Shown here piece after piece: positions 36,117 through 44,393 of a stretch of 64,000 bases of DNA; position 1 is the first letter of the stretch; every line of letters starts with the position of its first letter. Source of the DNA: Ignavibacteria bacterium (GTDB taxonomy: Bacteria; Bacteroidota; Ignavibacteria; Kapaibacteriales; UBA961); NCBI GenBank assembly GCA_947491315.1, contig CANLII010000007.1:1-64000 (forward strand), read 5' to 3'. The translations under genes were made by a program, and so were the position numbers. A model generated the notes under the pieces. It was not told where the DNA came from and ran no database searches. It was given only the letters and a program-made list of their open reading frames with translations.

Positions 36117-37744
36117 AAAAAACACTTTTGATACTCATGGCATTCATCGGTTTGACCGCCGGTGCAATCGCATTTAAATTCTCTGATCAGGAATTGTTTC
36201 GGAGAATCACGAATGCAATGGACTTATTTGGTTCGGTATTCCGTGAGGTGACACTGCATTATGTTGACCCCGTGGATCCCATGAAATTCGTCAATGATGG
36301 TACCAAATCAATGCTTTCATCGCTCGATCCTTATTCAGAGATATTGGATGATAGCGGGGAAGATGATATGGAATTGCTATCGACAAATTCCTATACGGGA
36401 TTTGGCATGATCATCGGAATCATTGATGATATGCAAACTGTGATCGACATTTATCCAGGATATTCTGCGGAAAAGAATGGACTGAAACCGGGCGATAGAA
36501 TCTGTTATGTGGATACCACCTTTGTTCTCACAGACACAACCAATCTCATTAGATCATATAGTCGTGGCACCGTAGGTGGTAAGGTTGCCATGAAAATTCT
36601 TCGTTCCGGAAAATCCGATACCATTCATGCAGTGCTCACCAGAGAAATCATTCGCGTGAAATCACTTGGATTATCCGGGATGGTAAATGACAGTATCGGT
36701 TATATCAAAATTGATCGATTTTCCGCCAGCACAAAAGATGAAATGAAAAGAGCATTGGCACAATTCAGAAGGGAGTATCCAAAATTTGCCGGTCTCATGC
36801 TTGATTTGCGTGGGAATCCAGGCGGATTATTGGAGTCTGCAGTTGATGTATGCGATTTATTTGTGCCAATGAAATCCACAATTGTTATAACTAAAGGCAG
36901 AGATGCCGAGCAAGAGAGAACCTATCTTTCGCAGTTTCAACCGCAAGAACCGAATATCCCGCTCGCTGTATTGATCGATGGAGAAAGTGCAAGTGCAAGT
37001 GAAGTTGTTGCCGGAGCCATCCAGGATTTGGACCGCGGTGTCATACTTGGATCGCGTTCTTTCGGAAAAGGCTTGGTGCAAACAGTGATGTCGCTTCCAT
37101 CCAACAAATCATTGAAATTGACAACCGCTAGATATTATACACCTTCGGGAAGATGTATTCAGAAATTGCCTACTTATAATGAAGATGCCAAGATTGAAGG
37201 TAAAGAAGTGCAATTCAACACTGCAAATGGTCGTCCCGTGACCTCAAGACATGGAATCGATCCAGACACAATACTAAGCGAATATTCCAATTCTCAAATA
37301 CTCAATGTGCTTGAAGAAGAACAATTGCTCTTCCGATTTGTGAATGAATACTGTGCAAATATCGACACACTGTCCAAAGACTGGAAAGCAGGTGATAAAG
37401 AATTTAAGAAATTACAGGCATGGCTTCTCAAACAAGATGATTTCAGCATTCCTGAACCATATGCACTTTTGGAGAATTCTGATAATATTGCCCATAAAAA
37501 TGGATATTCAATTGTTTTTTCAAATTCTATGAAAAAGGTATTGAAAGGTGCAAAAAAGGACTTTTTGAAGGGATTATCTGTATTTCGTCCTGATATTTTG
37601 CGGAAATTGACCATACTCTTGCAAACCAGATATAGAACATCCAAGGAAATGACATCATTATTGTTCACTTATGACCAATTAATAGTAAATTCTACCATAA
37701 TCTTATCCGGTAAAACATATCAAAAATTATTATTGCCACAATGA
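36113..37744 (+). CDS. Carboxyl-terminal processing protease, S41 family
   Basis: 543 residues. An N-terminal hydrophobic segment targets the periplasm. A PDZ domain lies at about 85-165 (GFGMIIGIIDD...GLKPGDRICYVD). The S41 core contains the DLRGNPGG loop, the Ser in GESASASEVVAGA and the Lys in SFGKGLVQ. This protease class cleaves periplasmic proteins from their C-terminus. Residues about 400-543 are an extra helical C-terminal part common in Bacteroidota members. It is third in the coupled operon. Confidence 0.92.
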   Translation: MKKTLLILMAFIGLTAGAIAFKFSDQELFRRITNAMDLFGSVFREVTLHYVDPVDPMKFVNDGTKSMLSSLDPYSEILDDSGEDDMELLSTNSYTGFGMIIGIIDDMQTVIDIYPGYSAEKNGLKPGDRICYVDTTFVLTDTTNLIRSYSRGTVGGKVAMKILRSGKSDTIHAVLTREIIRVKSLGLSGMVNDSIGYIKIDRFSASTKDEMKRALAQFRREYPKFAGLMLDLRGNPGGLLESAVDVCDLFVPMKSTIVITKGRDAEQERTYLSQFQPQEPNIPLAVLIDGESASASEVVAGAIQDLDRGVILGSRSFGKGLVQTVMSLPSNKSLKLTTARYYTPSGRCIQKLPTYNEDAKIEGKEVQFNTANGRPVTSRHGIDPDTILSEYSNSQILNVLEEEQLLFRFVNEYCANIDTLSKDWKAGDKEFKKLQAWLLKQDDFSIPEPYALLENSDNIAHKNGYSIVFSNSMKKVLKGAKKDFLKGLSVFRPDILRKLTILLQTRYRTSKEMTSLLFTYDQLIVNSTIILSGKTYQKLLLPQ

Positions 37745-37840
37745 AACTGAATGTAAAAGAATAAACTTTTCACATATTCTCAATTTTGGCAAGTAGTTTG
37801 CTTCGATTATCTACAAAAGTTATTTATATGGGTTATAGTA

Positions 37841-39724
37841 ATGAAAACACTCGCTTACTCTCTTCTTTTTATCTTCTTTATAGGGCAAAGCTCTGATTTG
37901 CGTGGACAATTCATTGCTGATAGATTTACCAATCGACCTCTTACCTTGATGAATGATGCAACTTCTGTTGGTTGGAATCCTGCCGTACTTGGCATGACCG
38001 GCAAAACAGATGTTGTTCTTGTTGTTCCTTATGACAGATCATGGCAAAACACACGATTGATTGGAGCATTTGCCTCTTCTCAAGGCGTTGGTTTGGGATA
38101 TACTTCTGTAAGACATGAAAGACTTCCCGACATATCATATGTACCATTTAGTTTTTATGGTGGTATCGGAACCAAGATTTCGGGATATAATGTGTGGGCA
38201 GGAGCATCTTTCAGATATTCAGAATTTGGCGGACGAACAATTCGCTATAGCGGATCTTTGATTTATAATCCATATAATAAATTATATCTCTCAGCTGGAA
38301 TGTCGAATCTGTATTCTGTGGATACAAAGGACATGGTATATCAAGCATCAGCAACATATTCGCTTCTCGACTGGCTGACCATGCATGGTAGATTGCAATA
38401 TTGTGCAGAAAAACCAATTTTTTGGGGTGAGAAATACTCCTCAGAATTTGGTATTGTCGCGGCAGTTAATAACAAAAGAATCATTTCCTCATTCTCTGTC
38501 AATCCTGTAGCAAGAGAAGCAAGATTCGGACTCGAAGTTGCATTTGATGTGTTCTCTATTGGTGTATTAAGCGAAGGCTCAACATTAAATACTTCCAGCG
38601 GCAGATTCAATGGTGGAAATATTCTCCTGAGAGTGAATCATGATTCAATATATGCCAATGAACATTATCGCTATCCCAAAGTTGAATGTTCTCTTCAGAA
38701 GTGTACAGATCAAGGTTGTGCAGGAAGACGATGTTATGATGCAATCTGTCCGGCATACCGTTGTATCAAAGTAGATTGTCAGGGAAGAACTTGCTCGCGT
38801 AGCATTTGCTCGGGACTACATTGTACACATGGTCATACATCTCGAACTGTGACTACAATCACTGAAAAGCAAATGGTTTGCAATCATTGTTCTCATCCAA
38901 CGCATCCAACACATACCACGAATACCACGCATGGCGTACATATTAATACTCATCCATCTCTCGGCGGATGTACTGTTTGCGGTTGCTCTAAAGAACAACA
39001 TGGCTCAGGATTTATACAGAATAATAGCGTAGGCGGAACTTCAGGTGACGGAAATTCAGGTGGTGGAAATTCAGGTGGTGGTGGCAATGAGAATGGTGGT
39101 AAAGGAGTTGGAAAAACCGGCATTGGTTCAGGTGAAAAGCCAGCTGAAAAGCCAACTGAAACACCAGCAAAAACACCATCAAAGCCTGATGCACAGCCAG
39201 TAAAAGAAATTGAAGATCCTGATGCTTGGGATACAGGTAATGTAGATGAAAAACCCGAGCCCGAAGTAGGTGAAGATGATGATCCATTCGAAGAAGTTGA
39301 AGAACCAATTTCAGAAAATATTCAGACGCCGGCTAATCCAGAAAAACCTCAGAATAATATTGACGGAAAAGGTGGTATTGGAAAGTCGTATAAACTTCGC
39401 AGAGTATTTTTCGATCATGATAAATGGGATATCAAACCTGAAAGCATTGAAGAATTGAACACACTCAAGTCATATCTCACCAAAAACTCTGATTTATGCG
39501 TTCGCTTGGATGCACATACGGACAACAATGGTACGGATCAATACAATAAAGAATTGTCAAGAAAAAGAGCACAATCCGTTGTTGATTATCTCATCGGAAA
39601 TGGCATAGATCCTGTTCGCTTATCCGCTCAAGGATTTGGCGAAGAACATCCCGTAACAACAAATGATACTCCCGAAGGCCGCGAAGAAAATCGCAGAGTG
39701 GAGTTTACGAAAATTGGATGCTGA
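37841..39724 (+). CDS. Outer-membrane protein: barrel-like domain, Cys-every-fifth-residue tract, His-rich segment and OmpA domain
   Basis: 627 residues. A signal peptide (about 1-22) is followed by a beta-strand-rich region (about 23-275) resembling outer-membrane barrels (MNDATSVGWNPAVLGM). Residues 283-328 contain ten cysteines spaced exactly five apart, with nothing else conserved between them. Next come CNHC (347-350), a run of about seven His in THP/THT contexts, and a CxxCxC (377-382). Residues about 390-510 are a Gly-rich then Pro/Glu/Asp-rich linker. The OmpA domain (about 516-627; LDAHTDNNG, SRKRAQSVVDYL, NRRVEF) should bind peptidoglycan. Overall: a peptidoglycan-anchored outer-membrane protein with a probable disulphide- or metal-bearing module. 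A TAGTTTG box lies 41 nt upstream. Confidence 0.8.
   Translation: MKTLAYSLLFIFFIGQSSDLRGQFIADRFTNRPLTLMNDATSVGWNPAVLGMTGKTDVVLVVPYDRSWQNTRLIGAFASSQGVGLGYTSVRHERLPDISYVPFSFYGGIGTKISGYNVWAGASFRYSEFGGRTIRYSGSLIYNPYNKLYLSAGMSNLYSVDTKDMVYQASATYSLLDWLTMHGRLQYCAEKPIFWGEKYSSEFGIVAAVNNKRIISSFSVNPVAREARFGLEVAFDVFSIGVLSEGSTLNTSSGRFNGGNILLRVNHDSIYANEHYRYPKVECSLQKCTDQGCAGRRCYDAICPAYRCIKVDCQGRTCSRSICSGLHCTHGHTSRTVTTITEKQMVCNHCSHPTHPTHTTNTTHGVHINTHPSLGGCTVCGCSKEQHGSGFIQNNSVGGTSGDGNSGGGNSGGGGNENGGKGVGKTGIGSGEKPAEKPTETPAKTPSKPDAQPVKEIEDPDAWDTGNVDEKPEPEVGEDDDPFEEVEEPISENIQTPANPEKPQNNIDGKGGIGKSYKLRRVFFDHDKWDIKPESIEELNTLKSYLTKNSDLCVRLDAHTDNNGTDQYNKELSRKRAQSVVDYLIGNGIDPVRLSAQGFGEEHPVTTNDTPEGREENRRVEFTKIGC
38687..38824 (+). 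repeat. Cysteine pentad repeat (C-x4 repeated, ten Cys)
   Basis: Codons for Cys recur every 15 bases from 38687 to 38824, giving nine consecutive C-x4 units plus a final Cys. The four intervening residues vary freely (SLQK, TDQG, AGRR, YDAI, PAYR, IKVD, QGRT, SRSI, SGLH), so selection seems to act on Cys spacing. Both TGT and TGC are used, which speaks against a simple DNA repeat. Confidence 0.97.
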
Positions 39725-39755
39725 TAAGCAGATGAGAAGCTCCCTAAAAAATCAG

Positions 39756-39763
39756 TAGATTTG
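39756..39763 (+). promoter_or_regulatory. Candidate -7 promoter box of metG
   Basis: TAGATTTG matches TAnnTTTG, 25 nt before the metG ATG. No -33 box recognised. Confidence 0.45.
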
Positions 39764-39788
39764 CACTGATTCATTAGCAGAGTATTAC

Positions 39789-41957
39789 ATGTCAAGAACA
39801 CTCATCACGGCGGCATTGCCATATGTCAATAGTTATATTCATCTCGGACATCTCGCCGGGGCATATTTGCCCGCGGACATGTATGCTCGCTTCCTGCGAT
39901 TGAGTGGCAGGGAAGTCCTATTCGTATGCGGTTCCGATGAACATGGTGTGGCAATCACAATTAGTGCTGAAAAAGAGAAGACAACCCCACAAGCCATCAT
40001 AGATAAATATCATCCGATGAATGAGCAGTCTTTTGCCACATTCGGAATGAGCTTTGATATTTATTCTCGCACATCACTTCCAACGCATCATGAGACCGCC
40101 AGGGAATTTTTTCTGGATTGGCTCGAGAAAGGACTCCTCACGGAAAAAGAAGAACCCCAATTCTTTGATGAATCCGCTAATATGTTTCTTCCCGATAGAT
40201 ATGTGGAAGGAATATGTCCAAATTGCAAAAAAGACGGAGCGCGTGGAGATCAATGTGATAGTTGCGGAGCCACCTATGAACAAACTGCATTGATTGATCC
40301 CAAGAGTGTGATCAGCGGAAAAACACCCATCGTGAAATCAACCAAACATTGGTATTTCAAAATGGGCGAATTTCAAAAACCACTTGAAGAATATATTGAA
40401 TCACATGCGAATGATTGGAAAGAGAATGTACTCCAGCAAAGTCGTTCATGGCTGAAACAAGGCTTGAATGACAGAGCCGCAACACGCGATATGAACTGGG
40501 GAATCAAAGTGCCAGTTGAAGGTGCTGATGGCAAAGTGATTTATGTGTGGTTCGAAGCCGTATTGGGATATATCTCGGCAACAAAGCATTGGGCGCAAAG
40601 TCAAGGTCTGGGACCGGATGCATGGAAAGAATGGTGGTCAGCGCCAAAAGGTGAAGATAGAAATTATGTCGCCTTTTTGGGTAAAGATAATATCGTCTTT
40701 CATACGCTGATTTTCCCGATGCTTTTGATGTCCAAAGGCGACATGATACTTCCGCAATATGTACCCGCAAATGAATTCTTGAATTTCGAAGGAAAGAAAT
40801 TTTCCAAGTCGAATAATTGGGGAATTTTCCTGCGAGATTATCAAAGGGATTTTCCTGGCGAAAGCAATACTGATATCCTGCGGTATGCACTTGCGACGAA
40901 TCTTCCGGAATCGAAAGACAGTGATTTCACATGGAAGGATTTTCAGGCAAAAACCAATAATGAACTCGCGGCAATTCCCGGTAATTTCATCAATCGCGTC
41001 ACGCAATTCTTGACGAAAAACTTTGATGGAAATGTACCTAATCTCGAAGGGAAATATGCTGATCTGCCAAATCAATGGCATGCATTGATTGATTGGTTCA
41101 ATGAGAAACAGTGGAATTCCAAAGAAGACATGATTGCTGAGATTCCTGCATCCTTTTCAGAAATCTTCAATGAACATGATCTTCTCATGATTGCATCCTT
41201 GCACTGGGGAATGCAAAGTACCAAGCAATCCTATCTTGGATTCAGATTGCGCGATGCCGTGATGGAAACCATGAATATCGCTCGCTCAGCAAATAAATAT
41301 TTCAATGATGCCGAGCCATGGAAATCCATTAAAGCAAATCCTGAAGAAGCTGCAAAAACAGTATATGTCTGCTCACAAGTATTGTATGCTCTGTCCATCG
41401 CATTTGCTCCAATCATTCCGCATACAGCAAAGAATATCGCCATTGCATGCGGTCAGGAACCCAAGACGGGAGATCACTCCTCGATCGGACTCAATTACTG
41501 GAATTGGATTGCACAACCTGTCCTTGAATGTGGACAGCATATTGCGCAACCTCCGATACTATTCAATAAACTCGAAGATTCTGTCATAGAAGAGAAAATA
41601 CAATCCATGGAACAAGCCCAAAAACCCGCTGAAGAATTGATTTCAATTGAAGATTTCAAAAAAGTGAAATTACGCACCGCGAAAATCATTCATGCAGAAG
41701 CAGTTCCAAAAAGTGAAAAATTGGTCAAACTGCAAGTCGATTTGGGTGATGAGCAAAGACAAATTCTCGCAGGTATCGCAAAACACTATTCACCCGAATC
41801 CTTGATCGGAAAAACAATCGTTGTGGTGGCAAATCTCAAGCCGGCGAAACTCATGGGAATGGAATCTCAAGGAATGCTTCTTGCGGCAAATGCCGAGGAT
41901 GGTTCTTTGGGACTCGTCATTCCTGAAATTGATGGTATTGGTTTAGAAGTTCGTTGA
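39789..41957 (+). CDS. metG: Methionyl-tRNA synthetase with C-terminal tRNA-binding domain
   Basis: 722 residues. It charges both initiator and elongator tRNA-Met. The HIGH-type motif reads YIHLGHL, and KFSKS stands in for KMSKS (FEGKKFSKSNN). A zinc knuckle is present (CPNC and CDSC, about 145-163), as in the long MetRS1 type. Residues about 618-722 are an EMAP/Trbp111-like OB fold (DFKKVKLRTAKI...LMGMESQGMLLAA) that helps dimerise and hold tRNA. Followed closely by the OsmC-like gene. Confidence 0.97.
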   Translation: MSRTLITAALPYVNSYIHLGHLAGAYLPADMYARFLRLSGREVLFVCGSDEHGVAITISAEKEKTTPQAIIDKYHPMNEQSFATFGMSFDIYSRTSLPTHHETAREFFLDWLEKGLLTEKEEPQFFDESANMFLPDRYVEGICPNCKKDGARGDQCDSCGATYEQTALIDPKSVISGKTPIVKSTKHWYFKMGEFQKPLEEYIESHANDWKENVLQQSRSWLKQGLNDRAATRDMNWGIKVPVEGADGKVIYVWFEAVLGYISATKHWAQSQGLGPDAWKEWWSAPKGEDRNYVAFLGKDNIVFHTLIFPMLLMSKGDMILPQYVPANEFLNFEGKKFSKSNNWGIFLRDYQRDFPGESNTDILRYALATNLPESKDSDFTWKDFQAKTNNELAAIPGNFINRVTQFLTKNFDGNVPNLEGKYADLPNQWHALIDWFNEKQWNSKEDMIAEIPASFSEIFNEHDLLMIASLHWGMQSTKQSYLGFRLRDAVMETMNIARSANKYFNDAEPWKSIKANPEEAAKTVYVCSQVLYALSIAFAPIIPHTAKNIAIACGQEPKTGDHSSIGLNYWNWIAQPVLECGQHIAQPPILFNKLEDSVIEEKIQSMEQAQKPAEELISIEDFKKVKLRTAKIIHAEAVPKSEKLVKLQVDLGDEQRQILAGIAKHYSPESLIGKTIVVVANLKPAKLMGMESQGMLLAANAEDGSLGLVIPEIDGIGLEVR

Positions 41958-41965
41958 GGTACACT

Positions 41966-42376
41966 ATGAAAGCAAGTATTGATTGGAAAGGCGGAATGTT
42001 GCTCGAAGGCAAGAATGCCGAGGGTATGTCCACATATTTTGACACTCATCATCCTGAGCAAACACATGGCACTCCGATGGAGATCATGCTTCAGGCGATG
42101 GGTTCTTGTTCCATAATGGATGTGATTGCGATTCTCGAAAAGAAACGCAAGACAATCACGGCATTGCATGTAGAGATTGATACGGATAGAGCATCCGAGC
42201 ATCCGAAAGTATTCACAGCCGTGAGACTACATTATACATTGATCAGTCCGGATGCAGAACTTAAAGATCTGGAGCGTTCTGTAGAACTTTCACAGCAAAC
42301 ATATTGCAGCGCTTCTGCGATGTTTCAGAAATCAGGTTGCGCTGTATCATGGACTTGCGAACTGAAATCTGCTTAA
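41966..42376 (+). CDS. OsmC/Ohr-family protein
   Basis: 136 residues from ATG 41966, with GAGG six bases upstream at the end of metG. OsmC-type fold: PMEIMLQAMGSCSIMDVI carries the first redox cysteine and TYCSASAMFQKSG the second. Such proteins reduce organic peroxides through the two cysteines. It is probably co-transcribed with metG, eight bases upstream, and its end overlaps that of the convergent TPR gene. Substrate unknown. Confidence 0.85.
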   Translation: MKASIDWKGGMLLEGKNAEGMSTYFDTHHPEQTHGTPMEIMLQAMGSCSIMDVIAILEKKRKTITALHVEIDTDRASEHPKVFTAVRLHYTLISPDAELKDLERSVELSQQTYCSASAMFQKSGCAVSWTCELKSA

Positions 42377-43260
42377 CATTTCCCCAGCATTTTAAGCCTT
42401 TCGATTCTTGATGCTTCATTGCGAAGAAGCCATTCATCTTGATTCAACACCGCATAAGCAGAAGCAAAAAATGGTTGTGCTTGATCATGATGTCCTTTCG
42501 CGAGCAGGCATTCACCAATTTCTTCGACCAAGTATCCATCATTCGGAAGACTGCGCTGTTTGCGCTCATCGGCAATCACATATAATTCCCTCAAAGCCTC
42601 ATCAGTTCTATTCAGTAGACGAAGCATCTTAGACATCGACCAATGTGCGATCAATGCTTCTTCATGTCGATGTCTTTCTCTATACCATGTTTCATTATTG
42701 AGAAAACATTCCAAGGCTTGATCGAATCGACCCAATCCATGCATGGTCCATCCGATATTATTATACAAAGATCCCAACCAACTTTTTGTTTTCGCATCTT
42801 GAGAATCTTCCGCATACTGCAAAGCTTTGAGATTCCATTCCAATGCTCCTTCTCCCTCTGAAATGATGCCAAGCATATGTGCGGCATCCACTCCATGAAA
42901 ATCAATGCCATGTTCAACTGCCTGATTCCATGCAGTGAGAAAATCTTCACGGCCACAGTCTTCGATTTGCATGGAATTCAATAATCTTCCTCTTTCAAGA
43001 TGATACCGAATCAATGGAATGATGCGATCTATTCCATTCAGATCATCGATAAGTTCTTTGGCAGATTGAAGATATGCCATGCATCCTTGAGCATCTTGGA
43101 GAAGACTTTTGCAACGAGCAAGTTGAGTGTACAATTGAGGAAGAAGCGTTGAATCATCATGCTCAGTAAGCTCATCAACATATTCCAAAAAAACTTGTTC
43201 TGTTTGATCAAGATCTTGATAGTTCCACTCTTTTTCAAATTCATGTGCCTCAAAATTCAT
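42373..43260 (-). CDS. TPR-like helical protein coupled to the orphan ABC ATPase
   Basis: 295 residues, all helical, with degenerate tetratricopeptide units. The clearest is SWLGSLYNNIGWTMHGLGRF followed by DQALECFL (about 160-190). No signal peptide or enzyme motif, so probably cytoplasmic and protein-binding. The ATG overlaps the TGA of the upstream UgpC-like gene by 4 bp, so the two are translationally coupled. Role unknown. Confidence 0.7.
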   Translation of the reverse strand: MNFEAHEFEKEWNYQDLDQTEQVFLEYVDELTEHDDSTLLPQLYTQLARCKSLLQDAQGCMAYLQSAKELIDDLNGIDRIIPLIRYHLERGRLLNSMQIEDCGREDFLTAWNQAVEHGIDFHGVDAAHMLGIISEGEGALEWNLKALQYAEDSQDAKTKSWLGSLYNNIGWTMHGLGRFDQALECFLNNETWYRERHRHEEALIAHWSMSKMLRLLNRTDEALRELYVIADERKQRSLPNDGYLVEEIGECLLAKGHHDQAQPFFASAYAVLNQDEWLLRNEASRIERLKMLGKC

Positions 43261-44351
43261 AATCTATCTCCTGTTTCGGTGGAGAAGATACACATGTGAT
43301 TCACATCAAAATGAACACAGATATCCTTGCCATTTGGATGCATTTCAGAAACGGGAAGTCGCATGGATTTTCTCGTACCACCGGAGAGCATATGAAGTAT
43401 CATTTCATGACCATGATATTCAGATTGATTGATTGTGGTATTCCACATAGGACCGGATTTATCATATGCCTGAATGGAACAATGTTCGGGTCTGATGCCG
43501 ACAGTAATATGTTTGGGAATGGACATTTGTGTTGAGAGCACGGAATGTGGAATAGTGAATTGTGCACCTCCATTTTCTTCCGTGAAATGTATCACATCTC
43601 CCTCTGAATGCGCAGTACCATTGAAGAAATTCATGTTCGGACTACCCAGAAATCCGGCTACAAAGAGATTGTTTGGGGATTGATATATTTCTTGAGGCGT
43701 TCCTATCTGCATCAATTTCCCTTTATTCAATACAGCGATTCGATCGCCCATCGTCATCGCTTCTGCCTGATCATGCGTCACATAAATGCCTGTGATGCCG
43801 AGTCTTTTCTGAAGATTCACGATTTCTGCACGCATGTGGAGTCGCAATTGCGCATCAAGATTTGAGAGGGGTTCATCGAAAAGGAAAACTCTTGGCGTGC
43901 GAATGATTGCCCGGCCCAATGCCACGCGTTGTCTTTGTCCACCCGAGAGTTGTTTTGGCTTTCTGTCAAGTAATGTTTCAAGTCCGACTAGTTCAGCAAC
44001 TTCTTGCACCCGCTGTTTGATTTCGCTTGCATTCACTTTGCGGAGAGATAATGGAAATCCCAAATTTTCAGCCACCGTGAGATGCGGATAGAGAGCATAA
44101 TTTTGAAATACCATGCCGATATCGCGTGATTTGGAAGGCATATCATTGACGATTTGATCATCAAAGAGAACTTGGCCACCAGTTATGTCTTCAAGTCCTG
44201 CAATCATGCGAAGCACCGTGCTTTTTCCGCAACCCGATGGGCCGACCAGCACAAGCAATTCACCGGGATTGATGGTGAGTGATAAATCAGGAATGATATG
44301 TTTTCCTGATTCATATTCTTTGACAATATGTTGTAAGGTGACTTGTGTCAT
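43257..44351 (-). CDS. ABC transporter ATPase, MalK/UgpC type
   Basis: 364 residues. The ATPase has a Walker A (GPSGCGKST), signature (LSGGQRQRVALGRA), Walker B (VFLFDEPLSNLD) and switch His (YVTHDQAEA). The C-terminal part (about 240-364) is an OB-type regulatory domain as in MalK and UgpC. These ATPases drive import of sugars or glycerol-3-phosphate with separate permeases and binding proteins, none of which is in the window. It may serve several permeases encoded elsewhere. Confidence 0.88.
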   Translation of the reverse strand: MTQVTLQHIVKEYESGKHIIPDLSLTINPGELLVLVGPSGCGKSTVLRMIAGLEDITGGQVLFDDQIVNDMPSKSRDIGMVFQNYALYPHLTVAENLGFPLSLRKVNASEIKQRVQEVAELVGLETLLDRKPKQLSGGQRQRVALGRAIIRTPRVFLFDEPLSNLDAQLRLHMRAEIVNLQKRLGITGIYVTHDQAEAMTMGDRIAVLNKGKLMQIGTPQEIYQSPNNLFVAGFLGSPNMNFFNGTAHSEGDVIHFTEENGGAQFTIPHSVLSTQMSIPKHITVGIRPEHCSIQAYDKSGPMWNTTINQSEYHGHEMILHMLSGGTRKSMRLPVSEMHPNGKDICVHFDVNHMCIFSTETGDRL

Positions 44352-44393
44352 GAAAACTCCGAAATATTCTTTTGTTTTACTCTGCTATAGTAT

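Noticed and set aside
39028-39180. Tandem repeats of GGAAATTCAGGTGGTGG and GAAAAGCC types in the OmpA gene
   Set aside because: They code for a Gly-rich and Pro/Glu-rich linker; ordinary low complexity, not a mobile or regulatory repeat.
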